The notes below the pieces were generated by a model, which worked only from the letters and a program-made list of their open reading frames with translations, made no database searches and was not told the origin of the DNA. Source: Lachnoclostridium sp. An138 (GTDB lineage: Bacteria > Bacillota > Clostridia > Lachnospirales > Lachnospiraceae). From it: a stretch of DNA of 64,000 nt. Positions 8,808 to 20,200 of the stretch are shown here, one piece after another; position 1 is the first letter of the stretch, and the number at the start of each line of letters is the position of its first letter. The stretch is from contig NZ_NFLF01000001.1 of the NCBI RefSeq assembly GCF_002160765.1, forward strand, positions 186,001 through 250,000. The letters run 5' to 3'. Position numbers and translations under genes: made by a program.

Positions 8808-9171
8808 TTTCCCCCTCCTCATACTCTTCTATCAGCTTTTTCAGCTCCGCCACTTCTTTTTCGCTCAGCCGCTTTCTGTGAGAAAAAGCCGCCAGAAACT
8901 TTGGAAGCGAACCCTCAAAATGCTCATCCAGAAACTGTTCTCCCTGAGCAGCCAGGAATTCTTCTTTTGTCATCTGTGCTCTTACCACCCCCTGCTCATT
9001 GCTGAAAATTCCCCTCAGACAGAGTCTTTTCAGCATGGTGTAGGTGGTTGAGCGCTTCCAGCTGAAGGCTTTCTCGCAAAGCCTTGCCAGTTCCCCGGAA
9101 GACACCGGCTCTTTCTCCCAAATCAGGTCCGCAAATTTCTGTTCCATCTCTCCAAGCTTGTAAGGTTCCAT
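8788..9171 (-). CDS. BlaI/MecI/CopY family repressor
   Basis: A 127-residue winged-helix repressor. The DNA-binding domain occupies about residues 1-75 (GEMEQKFADLIWEKEPVSS, WKRSTTYTMLKRL), followed by a helical dimerisation tail, as in BlaI and MecI. The frame is open upstream to 9306, but GGAGGGGG before the ATG at 9171 sets the start. It overlaps the M56 protease gene, which would cleave and inactivate it. Two palindromes in its own promoter indicate autoregulation. Confidence 0.92.
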   Translation of the reverse strand: MEPYKLGEMEQKFADLIWEKEPVSSGELARLCEKAFSWKRSTTYTMLKRLCLRGIFSNEQGVVRAQMTKEEFLAAQGEQFLDEHFEGSLPKFLAAFSHRKRLSEKEVAELKKLIEEYEEGENDGTHS

Positions 9172-9251
9172 TATCCCCCTCCTCTCCCGCCATCCGGACG
9201 TTCTCTCATACTGTTCTGCTGTTCTGTTCCGTTTTCCTGTCCTTTTTGTTG

Positions 9252-9268
9252 GTCTAATGTCATTAGAC
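9252..9268. promoter_or_regulatory. BlaI-type operator 1
   Basis: Perfect 8-bp palindrome GTCTAATG-T-CATTAGAC downstream of the -10 box. Its centre lies 24 bp from that of operator 2, which places two dimers on nearby faces of the helix. Confidence 0.75.
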
Positions 9269-9274
9269 ATCTTT

Positions 9275-9293
9275 AGTCTAACAGTATTAGACT
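9275..9293. promoter_or_regulatory. BlaI-type operator 2
   Basis: Dyad AGTCTAA-N5-TTAGACT, sharing the GTCTAA half site with operator 1 and lying across the -10 box and spacer. Binding here would block RNA polymerase. Confidence 0.75.
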
Positions 9294-9303
9294 GGATTGT
9301 CAA
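9275..9303 (-). promoter_or_regulatory. promoter of the blaI-blaR1-like operon
   Basis: TTGACA (9303-9298), 17-base spacer, TAGACT (9280-9275) on the minus strand, embedded in the operators. Confidence 0.7.
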
Positions 9304-9340
9304 CAAGATACTGCCATAACGGCATTTCCCGCCGCTCGCG

Positions 9341-9384
9341 AAAGAAAAAGCAGGAATGGAAAATCATATCTCAACCATTCCTGC
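9341..9384 (-). terminator. terminator of the ribokinase gene
   Basis: Perfect 10-bp stem GCAGGAATGG/CCATTCCTGC followed on the minus strand by TTTTTCTTT, 14 bases after the ribokinase stop. Confidence 0.85.
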
Positions 9385-9397
9385 CCTTCTTATCAGC

Positions 9398-10297
9398 CTA
9401 CATTTCCGGCCGCCACACTTCCACTTCTTTTCTCCAGGGAATCGACGGAGCGGCTCCCGCCCGCGTAACTGCGATGGCAGATGCCCGTGCCGCCAGATCC
9501 ATGGCTTTTTCCGGAGTCTGTCCGGCAGCAGCCTCCGCAATGAAATATCCTGTAAAAGTATCTCCTGCTGCCGTCGTGTCCACCGCCCTGACACGGTACG
9601 CCTTCTGATGTATCTTTTGTTCCCGGTCGGCATAAATCGAACCCTTTGACCCCAGCGTCAGAACAATGGATGCTCCTGGAAAGCGTTCCAGCAGTCTCTC
9701 CGCCAGTATCTCCCCGTCTGTCTCCCCTGTATTCAGAATCTGTCCCGCCTCCACCTCGTTCAGAAGAAAATAGTCCACATCATCCAGAGGAAGCTCTTTC
9801 ATTTTTTCATCCATGGGCGAAGGGTTCAGAATGACGTTCATCCCTTTTCTATGAGCCTTTTCCATAATGTACGGAAGCTCGTTAATCTCATTCTGAAGCA
9901 GCAGATAATCTCCTTTATCAAAGCTTTTCAGTACCTGATCCGCCTGTTCTCTGGTAATGGCCTGATTCGCCCCTCCATATAAGATAATGCAGTTGTCTCC
10001 GTCCTTATCATTCTGTATGATCGCATTCCCAGTTCGAATCTCATCCAAAACCGCCACATGCTCTGTGTTTACACCGGCCTCCTCCAGCTGTCTCAGCAGA
10101 AAACCGCCGTCCGTTCCGACTGCTCCCGCATGATATACCTCCGCCCCGGCCTTCGCCAGAGCAATCGACTGGTTCAGCCCTTTTCCGCCGCTGAACACCT
10201 GCAGAGACTGCGAAGAGATCGTCTCTCCCTTCTGCACAAAATGCTCCACCTTATATGTATAATCAATATTCAGCGAGCCAAAGCACAGTATTTTCAT
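9398..10297 (-). CDS. rbsK: ribokinase
   Basis: PfkB-family sugar kinase of 299 residues, ATP-dependent, converting ribose to ribose 5-phosphate. The N-terminus has the family pattern (GSLNIDYTYKV, then GGKGLNQSIALAKAG) and the catalytic motif is DTTAAGDTFTGYF. The ribokinase-like GGKGxNQ motif distinguishes it from the fructokinase-like kinase at 5207. No ribose transporter is adjacent. It follows the Rpn gene by 92 bases with a hairpin between, so it could belong to the same transcript or be separate. Confidence 0.85.
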   Translation of the reverse strand: MKILCFGSLNIDYTYKVEHFVQKGETISSQSLQVFSGGKGLNQSIALAKAGAEVYHAGAVGTDGGFLLRQLEEAGVNTEHVAVLDEIRTGNAIIQNDKDGDNCIILYGGANQAITREQADQVLKSFDKGDYLLLQNEINELPYIMEKAHRKGMNVILNPSPMDEKMKELPLDDVDYFLLNEVEAGQILNTGETDGEILAERLLERFPGASIVLTLGSKGSIYADREQKIHQKAYRVRAVDTTAAGDTFTGYFIAEAAAGQTPEKAMDLAARASAIAVTRAGAAPSIPWRKEVEVWRPEM

Positions 10298-10319
10298 AGC
10301 CGCCCTCCATATCAGGAGA

Positions 10320-10351
10320 GCCGCAGGTTTTTATCATATAAAATCTGCGGC
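10320..10351. other. hairpin between the Rpn and ribokinase genes
   Basis: Inverted repeat GCCGCAG/CTGCGGC enclosing an AT-rich, partly complementary centre. It lies just upstream of the ribokinase ribosome site. No U-tract follows on either strand, so it may modulate rather than terminate. Confidence 0.45.
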
Positions 10352-10389
10352 CCTGCTGCTGTCATCTTTTGTTTTTTCATCGTTTTCTG

Positions 10390-11241
10390 TTACCGTTTCC
10401 GGTAAAATTCTTCTATCGTGCCGCATCTGGCCGCCAGTTTATGCCACGCGCTCAGTTTCTCCAGGTCTTGTTCCGCAAGAATTTCTTTCCGGAGATCGTC
10501 CGGCACTGTCCCCAGTTCCTCCAGCAGTTCAAGAACAAACTCTGCTTTTCCTTCTGCTTTTCCTTCCAGCCTTTCAAGTGCCTTTTCTTCCCAGGCCTGC
10601 ATATACTTCACTCCCATTTCCTCGCTGGCTCTTATCCTTTGTACACAGTTATGGATCGTCCAGATTCTTTCGCTGTCTGCTTCCCTGGCCGCACTGTCAT
10701 CCGTACATTCTACATAATGCAGAAAATCTCTCAGCTCCTTGCTCACTTCATCTTTGTTTTTTCCTTTTGTGTTCAGGAAAATACGTGTCGCGCCATCCTC
10801 CATCCACAGCTTATTTTCTTCCCGGCAGCAGCTTTGAAACATATAGCAGTATTTTCCCTGTCCGAAAATATCAAATGGCGTTATCAAAATGATGTATGCA
10901 TTATTGAGCCGGTTAAAATCAAGACTGCCTGGCTCCAGAAGCGATGAATCTATCAATGCCTGATAATATCGGCTTCTTTTCGTCAAATCTGTTCGGTAGC
11001 CTTTCTGCATTTCTGTATTATATACCGAAGCATTTTCATCCAGCGCAAACACATCCAGGCGGATAGAACGAAGCCAGGGAGCGGTTCGAAGCTCTTTTTC
11101 TGTCTGAGCAGGAGTCAGCAGACGTATTCCCGGATCATTTAAAATGATTTGAAGAGCCGCTTCATGTGCTTCCGGGCAATCCATAGTCTGGTCAAACAGG
11201 AATCTGTCCAGCAAAGTGCATTGTTTTAATGTTTTCGGCAA
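10390..11241 (-). CDS. Rpn family recombination-promoting nuclease / putative transposase (PD-(D/E)XK)
   Basis: A 283-residue protein of the Rpn/YhgA-like family. Characterised members are DNA endonucleases that promote RecA-independent recombination; they are not true transposases. The core shows the family opening (LLDRFLFDQTMD), the PD-(D/E)XK pieces IRLDVFALDE and YNTEMQKG, then RSRYYQALID. The C-terminus has a short GKAEGKAE repeat and a coiled, charged region. The start is a TTG directly after the stop of the giant surface protein, with AAGGAG inside the last codons of that gene at correct spacing. Translation is therefore probably coupled. A functional link to the adhesin is unknown. 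Confidence 0.85.
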   Translation of the reverse strand: MPKTLKQCTLLDRFLFDQTMDCPEAHEAALQIILNDPGIRLLTPAQTEKELRTAPWLRSIRLDVFALDENASVYNTEMQKGYRTDLTKRSRYYQALIDSSLLEPGSLDFNRLNNAYIILITPFDIFGQGKYCYMFQSCCREENKLWMEDGATRIFLNTKGKNKDEVSKELRDFLHYVECTDDSAAREADSERIWTIHNCVQRIRASEEMGVKYMQAWEEKALERLEGKAEGKAEFVLELLEELGTVPDDLRKEILAEQDLEKLSAWHKLAARCGTIEEFYRKR

Positions 11242-14200
11242 CTACTTTTCTCCTTTCATTTTATCGGACTTTCCTGCTGATTTCAATGCTTTCTTTCGCC
11301 CGTACAGAATCCCTGCCGCTGTTATCACCGACACACACAGCAGGCATAGATACCATCCCGCATTGCTGCTGTCCCCTGTAGGCACATCTTCTGTCCTTAC
11401 CGGACTGCCGCCGGAACCCGAGCTCTGACTTTCCGGTTTATCAAGGCGTGTCGTCGTTTCATCTTCTGCAGAATATGTGATTCCAAGCTTGTCGCCTGTA
11501 AGCTCGATCCGGTTCACTATCCCTTCGCCGTCTGACAGGCCGGTTTTCACCTGTACAAGATATTCCGGTTTTTCCAGCTCTGTAAAGCCTTTGTTTACCG
11601 TTCCGAACCGGTATTGGAAGGCAGTTACTTCTTCACCCTCCGCCAGATTCAGATCACTGACTGTCAGATGCGTATTAGTATCTGCCTGAATATCATTTCT
11701 CCACAGACGGTATTCTCTGTTCTGATTCGTCTGATACCAGATACTGTAGCTGCCTGTCGTTTTCATTCCCTCAAAAGTACCTGTCTGAAGCTCGGTAAGC
11801 TTCACCTGCGCCGGCAGTCTGTCCGTCAAAGTGAAATTGTCCACTGTACAGTTTCCGGCATTCCGGACCTTTCCGATAGCGAAACGGAGCGTTTCATTCT
11901 CCTTTGTCTGCTCCGGAGCGTATTTCTCCACTTCGATCTGTACGTCGTTTGGCTGGTTTTCAATGGAAAGGCTTATCTGTACGGTTCCCGTATCGTCTCC
12001 GGCATACGCAAAATTAAATTCCTGCTTCTGTTCAGACTTCAGATATCCTTCCGGCGCAGAAATCTCCTGCACGGCGTAGCGGTATCCCACTGGAAGATCG
12101 GATTCAAAATATGCCAGACCATCTGCTCCTGTCTCACTGCTTTCCAAAAGCGTTCCGCTTCTTACGAGTATGCTGCCTTCCGCATTTTGGATATCTTCCT
12201 CAGCATACAGGCCGATCACTGCTCCCGCAAGCGGCTCACCTGTCTCCAAATCCGTCTTTAAAACTTTCAGACTCAGCTCCTGCCGCGGATTGGTCCATGC
12301 AAAACTGCCCTCCACAGCCGGAACCGGATTGGTATAACCATCCACATAGGCCAGTGTAAAAGCTCTCGGTTCGGTATCCCTCACAAATCCTTCTGCCGCA
12401 GCCGTCTCCACGATCTCATAGCTGCCAAGGTACATTCCTTCAAAGCTCACCATTCCCAGATTGTCTGTTTTCCGGACAGCCGGGCTCTGAATACTTCTGA
12501 CATTCGTTGCCACGATATCTCCCTTATGGAATACCAGCCCGGTAACTCCGTCCGGATGCATGATATCCTCTGCCGCGTATACAGTAAACTCTACGTCTTC
12601 CAGCGGTTTTCCTCCATACTGGAACAGAGATTTGACGAACGCCGCCGCTTTATCCAGCAGAGTCCAGCTCTCCAGCATCTCACCGTCCTTGTTTACACGG
12701 ACTTCTCCTGTCACAAACGGATTTTCCAGAATAATCCGTGTTATCTCCGGAATTGTGGTCTTATCGAGCTTTCCGTCTTCTGTCACACCGGTTTTTACAT
12801 CTGTAAGCATAAAACTGATCTGTGCGCCATGCGCTTCCGCAATCACGCCATTCTCCGAAGTCATAGATGCTCCAGTGAAATCTGTCAGATAACCGTCTCT
12901 CGGCATGATTTCCGTAATCGTATACTGCGTATCAAGATCCAGTCCCTTGATGGTATAACCGTCACTGGTCTTTGTGACCCAGGCTTCCACCGGATTTCCT
13001 TCCGGATCTGTCACCTGCAGGGAAGCTCCCGCCAGTTCATTTCCGGTCATGTCATCCACCAGCTTCACATGGACTGCCGTTATGGCATTCTCCACATAAT
13101 CTCTGAATGACAGATAGTGGATATTGTCATTGTGCTGCGCCTTATTTACTTCAAAGACAATCTCCTTTCCGCTGCTGTAATGGCCTGCCGGAGCTTTTGT
13201 CTCGGTAATCCGGTAAATTCCGACCGGCACATCTGTGATAAAGCGCGCGGTGCCGTCTTCTCCGGATATGGCTGTCTCGATCTCCTGCCCCGCAGTATAA
13301 ATCACGGTCCCGTGCAGGTTCTTCACCTCTTCTGCCGCATACAGGGTAAACTCCGCTCCTGCCTGCTCTGTCCGGACGCCTTCATCCACACTGTATTTGG
13401 TAACCGTCATGCCTGCGGGTACTGTCTCTACATAAACCACTTCATCATCCGTGTCTGATACGGTTTCATCCGGCAGGTAGTTGGGCGTTCCATCCGGAAA
13501 TTCCGGAACCATCGGATCAAGCGCGGGTTCCGTTGTTCCTTCTGTCGTCACAATATTATAAATGGCTGTGCCTCCCTCTGCTTCTTCCGAAATCTGATAC
13601 TCAAAGGTCAGCACCGCGCTTTCTCCCACAGCCAGGGAGCCTATCTCTGCCAGAGTTTCTTCAAAGGTTCCCTTTGTACTTCCTGTAAAGATTCCCTCTG
13701 TCAGAAGCTGTTCTTTTACAAATACATCCGTAAGAGCGCAGTCTCCCGTATTGGCAACAAGGATGGTGTAACGCGCGGTTTCTCCCGGCTGATAAACCTG
13801 TTTTTCCACTTTCTTGGTAATGCTGATCTTGGGATTCCGGACCAGAATAATCTCTTCATCCTCTTCCTCCACCGGCTGTTCAGTTTCTACTCTGATTTCT
13901 TCCTCATCGGTATCTTCCACAATCCGGGGCTCTTCCGTGCTGTCCTCCGGCAGTTTCTCCGTACCTGTGACAGATGCTGTGTTCGGAAGAACTGCTCCAT
14001 TCTCTGTATTTTCCGGAACGGTAAAAGCATAGGTAATGGTTCTGCTTTCACCTGCAGCCAGGTCTCCTATACTGCCTTCCGCTCCCAAATCCATATTGCT
14101 GTCGGTTACAGCCACGTCTGTCAGATCTGTGTTTCCGGTATTCGTGACAATCAAAGTATAGACAGCTGTCTCGCCCGGCCTCAGCGCTTTCCTGTCCACA

Positions 14201-17200
14201 GACTTTACGATGTCAATAGCCGGAGCGCTGCCATTCTCTACTGTCACTTCTTCCTCATCTGTGTCTTTGACCTCTTCCGGCTGTTCCGGTTCTCCCGGAT
14301 ACTCCGGATCTTCCGGGTTTGGAACTGTGGTGCCTGCGGCCACAGCCACGTTCTTTATCTTTTCTCCATCTGCCGCGCCTTCCGGAATCGTATACTGGTA
14401 AGCCAGTGTTACGCTTTCGCCCACTGACAGGTCTCCGATATCAGGGCTGTCCATCCATACACCGCCGCTTAAGCTGTCTTCTACCTTTACATTTACCAAA
14501 TCCACATTTCCTGTATTGGTGACAGTCAGCGTGTAATTCACAATTTCACCGGGCTTATATACATATTTTTCTGCCTTTTTGGTGAGGCTGATGTCCGGCT
14601 TCTGATATTCCGGATCTGTGCCTTCCCCTGCAGCGATCACAAGGTTCTCGATCTGTCCGGCTGATGCGTCCTCCGGAATCTGGTATTCATATCTAAAGCT
14701 TACTTTTCCACCGCCCGGCAGTACCGCAATGCTTATCGTGCCATCTTCATTTAACGTAATTCCGTCTGTCTCCGCCTGCGCTGCGGTCAGCTTAAAGCTG
14801 CCGCCCAGAGAGTCCTGTACCAGAACCTCCGTGAGCTCATACGCATTGGGATTAATTACTTCTATCGTATAGGCTGCCACATCGCCGGGCCTGTATATCC
14901 GCTGGTCTGCAGTCTTCTTCACGATGATATCCGCGCCGCGCACGAACACTTTTTCCAGATCAGAATCCTCCGGCTCCGTATAGGAAGAAGGATCTACCAC
15001 AATCGGCTGACCGTATTCATCTGTTCCCGGATCGGGAATCACCGGTGTTCCAATCACATGCGCTGTGTTGTCAATCCGGCTGCCTGCCTCTGCGTCTTCT
15101 GGTATCATGTACTCGTAGTCAAAAGCATACGTGTCTCCCACAGCCAGATATTCAATGACCTTGATCTGCCCGCCTGCCAGGCTGTCATCCACCCGCAGGT
15201 TCTCCAGATCCACATCTCCGGTATTCGATACTGTGATATGGTACGTCACGGTTTCTCCCGGATCATACACATCCCTGTCCGCCCGCTTGGTAATCGTTAC
15301 ATCCGGATGGTACACGATTTCCGTAGGTTTCGGTGTCTCCGGCGTTTCTGGCGGAGTCTCTATCTCCTGCTTCGCATTTTCATACTGTACTTCCACAGAA
15401 ACCAGTTCTTCCGGCCGTCCGGATATCTCTTCCGGCGCTGCCACAGTAACGGTCTGGATACACTCAGTTTTATCCCGGTAATAGCCCGTCGGAGCCTTCA
15501 CCTCTATGACCTCATATTCACCAAGAGGCAGGCCGCTCAGCCTTACCAGGCCGTCTTCATTGGTTCTCAGCACATAGCTTACCGGAGTCCCTTCGAAGCG
15601 CGTTTCATTATCTGCGATCTCCTCGACAGAAGGAATCTGCCGTTCCACATCCGCTCCGTGTTCTGCGTAGAAAGCTTCAATCTCTTCCTCCGAAGCATCT
15701 GCTTCATATTTTACGCCGAGATATGCACTGACATCAGCCAGCCCGCCGATGTTATCCACAATCTCCAGCTTATAGTTTCTCAGAAGTGTGTTCTGAGCAT
15801 CCTGAATGGCCGCATATTCATCAAGCACCACTGAACCAGATTCAAACAGCGTTCCCGTGTATCCATCCGGATACTTGATATCCTCTTTTGCGCGCAGCAC
15901 ATACTCCGCGCCCGGTAAGCCTTTGATTTCATAAACCGGCGTTTCCAGAAGATTTCCATTTTCGTCTGTCGTACTTGTTGTGCCTGTGGCTTCCTCACCG
16001 GTTTTCTCTATCGTCAGTTCGCCAAGAAGCGGCTTATTAAACACGCTTACAATCTGCAGCTCTTCTTCATCCAGAACGGTAAACTTCACAGAATCTGTCT
16101 CTGCTCCGCTCGCATCCGCATAAGTCTTCTCAAGCTCGATGCCTTTTTTGGAAGTCTCATACTCCTCCCGGATGTACAGATTATAGTGATACCCTTCCGG
16201 GCTTACCAGCTCTTTCAGCGTATAGGTCTTACCGATTTCCAGCCCCCGGAGCACGGGATTGTCCTCATGAATTGTCAGGAAAGTGGTAAACACATTTCCG
16301 TCCTCGTCCAGCACTGTCATCTGCGCTCCGTCAAGCTCCACTTCTGTGTAGTAATCCATCAGGTTCACCTGTACCCGGATGGGTGCGTTTTTGACAGTCC
16401 CTGTCAGGGAAATCACTTCCCTCTGGTCGTCCCGGTAAGAGGCATCCACGTTAATTCTTGTGTTACTCGTCGCATAACCATAGGGAGCCTTCAGCTCTTT
16501 TACATAATACTGTCCCAATGGCAAATCCGGCGCAAAAACGGCACTTCTCACCTTGCTGGTTCCGGCTGTATCTGTTTCTGCCGTTGTCTCGGCTGTGGCA
16601 ATCAGAGTTCCCGCCTTTACCACGGTTTTTCCTCTGCAATTCTGAATATCTTCTGCCGCATACAGACCAAATACCGCTCCGGACAAAGCTTCTCCGGTTT
16701 CCTGATCTCGCTTTTCAATGGCAATCTGCACCTTCTGGCGCGGATTGCTATAAGAGGTATCACGGTAAATTACCGGAACTTCCTGGCCTGCGTAGGAAAT
16801 CTCGATTTCACGCGGTTTTGCGTTTTCCTCAGAAAGCGCGAAGCCTTCTCCGGCTACAGTCTGCGTTACCGTATATGTTCCCAGCGGCAGCCCTTTTGCG
16901 ATATCCGTTCCTTCCCAATCCTCCTGCCCGGTCCAGGTCTGGCCATCCGCATCTGTGGTCAGCGTCACCACCAGCTCTCCGGCGCTGTACAGAAGCTCCG
17001 CGTTCGCTCCGCCCTCCGGACTGTAAATATCCTCTGCGGCCCGGATTTCAAATTCTGCGCCTTCAATCGGCCGCATCTCATAGGTAAATACATAGTCTTT
17101 GTATTCACTCAGCTCTGCCGCGGTCATTCCCTGCTCATCCGGCACATCCAGTCCAATCAGGCCCTTTACATAGCCAAAGAAACGCTCCAGAGCGTCTCCC

Positions 17201-20200
17201 AGGCGGGTGAGAATCGTACTGCCTTCCTGCTTTGCAGACACCAGTTTTTCGCCTTCCGCATAAATGGAAATCTTGCCAATAGCCGGGTCATTCTGCTGTC
17301 TGGCTGTCACAATATAAGCGCCAATGCTGCTGTCATAAACAGCCTCTGAGGAAGACACAATGAAACGCGTCACACCCTGGGGTGCCGCTTCCCAGGCTCC
17401 ATCTTCTTCCGTTTCATAATAAGTCTGATTTCCGGATTCAATAGAAGCGTCCTTTGCAATCACGCCTTCATGCCCCTGCAGCACATAGCCTTCCGGCGCG
17501 GATAGTTCTTCCAGCTCATAGGTCCCTGCCGGAAGCTCCTGCGGCGTCTCAATATATACATTTGCCGTTTCGTCCGTCTCCGACTGAATCAGCTTCGTGG
17601 TATATGGATTTTCTTCTGTACCCAGATACACGCCCTGGCTGTACTGCACCACCAGATCACCGTACTGCTCTCTGTAGGCATTTTTCTGCTCTGTGGTCAT
17701 TTCTGCCGTATAATAATCGAACCATGCCCCGTCCACGTCATGAATCAGATAGGACGCGCCTTCCTTCAGTACAGGCTTTTTGCTCTGGCTGTCCACCTTT
17801 TCGATCCGGACCAGCGCCATCACCGGGCGGTCCATCAGGATCACCAGATCGTCCAGCGGTGTTCCCTGTCCGTCACCGTCCACTGTGCCGTCCTCGTCGT
17901 CTGCCTGCACATGGATGACAAAGGGACGGGTGGCCGTAGTATTCTCCGGCGTGGTCGTCTCGATCACCACGTATCTGCCATAGGGCAGGCCGGGCGTTGT
18001 CACGATTCCTCTGTCGTCGCTCTCAATCTCCGCTGCAAAATACGCATTTTCATTATCTGTATAATCAGATATCCGGTAAGTCGTGCCATCGCTGTAAGTG
18101 ATGGACTTTACCAGTTTCCCACTGATGACATCCGGACTGTCCGCTTCGTCATAGACAATTGCGGGCCGAATCTGCCGGAACGCAGAATAGTCCAGGGCAG
18201 TCGGATCGCGGAAGTCATCGATAATCGCCTGGGGCAGCTCCGCATCCGGCACATCCACATACTTCCCTCCTGCCAGCTCAGATACCAGATAAACAGAGAA
18301 TCCGGCACCTTCCATTGGATCGAGCCGATCCGTATTGTCTGTTCCTGTCACCTTATAGAAGGACAGCGCCTGCTTCTTCACCTGCTCATAGACCTGATAA
18401 TCAGAAATCTCAACAACCGGTGTCTTCTCATCCTTATAAACAATCTCAAATTTATACTGAGCAGGATCTACCAGATAGCCCTCGCTGGCTTCCTTCTCCT
18501 GCAGATAATAACTGCCCAGCTCCAGATCTTCGATGATAATGCTATATCCGGCTCCAACCGTCATGACCGCTGTTCCATCTTTATCATATCGGTACGTGCG
18601 CACACCATTCTCTGCGCCTACATAGCTGACTTTGATTTCTTCACCTTTCTGGTACAGCACCGTGCCGCTCTGATCCGGATGCACGATATCCTCAGCAGCA
18701 TAGAGCCCGTACTGCGCCCCTGCAAGAGAGGCGTCTCCCTGGGGTATGGTGTCCTGCGCTTCTAAATCGTTCTTGGTAAAAGTGATTTTTCCAAGAACTC
18801 TCTGATTGTCAAATGTTCCATCCTGATTATTGGTTATCGTTATCGTGGACTGATTCTGTGCAGCATCCGGAGAAATCACAAAGTCATACACGTTCTTGTC
18901 TGCATCCGTGGAATCCTCAGACACCACAGCGTCATCCTTCCAGTCTCCATAGTATCCTTCCGGAGCAGTAGTCTCGATAATCCGGTATTTTCCCCGATTG
19001 TCCGGAGAATAATAGAGCCAGGAAGGTGTCAGATAAGTCCCTTTTTCTGTCTCCACCAGAGTCATACCTTCTAAAGCTCCGGTCATAGTTCCTGTCTCGT
19101 AAGGCTTTGAGGAAGAGTCTGTCGTCCCCCGGTAAGGCACATAGCCGCCAGTTCTCTCACTCCAGGTATAGGCTGTAAAGACCGCCCCGCTTAAAGGATT
19201 CCCTGTCTCCTCGTCCACCTTTTTTAACTGTGCCTTTACTTTGAAAGGCTCATTGTAAAGCTGGCTGTCCGTTACACTGCCGCCATCCTCATTGGTTTCC
19301 CCGTTCGTAACCACGTTATCCAGCTTCGTGTAATACTCCGGCACCGTCTCTGTCACTTCATACTGAACCGCCCTGCCAAGCTCATCATACTTAATCAGCG
19401 GCTTCGTACTGCCGTCCGGCAAAACACGTATGTCAAACGCATACGCCCAGTTACGGCTGGCATTGGTCACAGCGTTATTTACCTGCACTGCTGTGGTCTG
19501 GGAAGGCAGGGTACGCATCAGGCGGACTGTCACATGGTCTGCCTGAGAACCGCTGACTGCCCAGTTCTTCTTTCCGGCAAACTGCACCGTGCCATATTTC
19601 AGCGTTGGAGTCAGAACGCCCGTCTTTCGCGACTCCTTATTATAGATACCGCCTTCTATGGTATAACTCATTGTGGCTCCGGCTTTTGTAAGATCCGATA
19701 CGGCGCCTGCAGCGTCCCGGTTCGTCGGATAAGAAGTATCCGAGAGGAGATACCGGTACTCATCCTTCAGCTTCAGCCGAATCGTACAGGAATACGTCTG
19801 TCCGGCTCCCTCCGGCACGTTCCAGGTGAGCTTTCCCGTACTTTTGTCCAGCGTAACGGCAGACGTTCCGCCGTCTGCGCTGACCACCTCTACCGGCTCC
19901 CAGTATTCTGTCTCAATCTGATCGATCAGAACTTTATCTACAGCTTTTATTTCTCCTGCTTTGCCGTGAATGTTGAACAGCGTCTGCGCGAGAGCCGAGT
20001 TTTCCTCTCCCGAAAACGAAAGATTCTGCCAGAGACTCGCGGTGTAAGTGCCGTCTGCCTTCTGTGTGGCCAGCTCTGCGAGGAACTTTGCTCCTTCTGA
20101 GCCGGAAGGCATACCAATGGCTATCGTAAAGAGCTCTGTGTTTGGAAGCCCTTTTATCTGATTCGCCAGCGCCCTGATTTCATCTCTGCTGTGTCCATTG

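Noticed and set aside
10390-11241. Active transposable element at the Rpn gene
   Set aside because: Rpn proteins are named putative transposases, but no inverted ends or target duplication are seen and the family acts as recombination-promoting nucleases.
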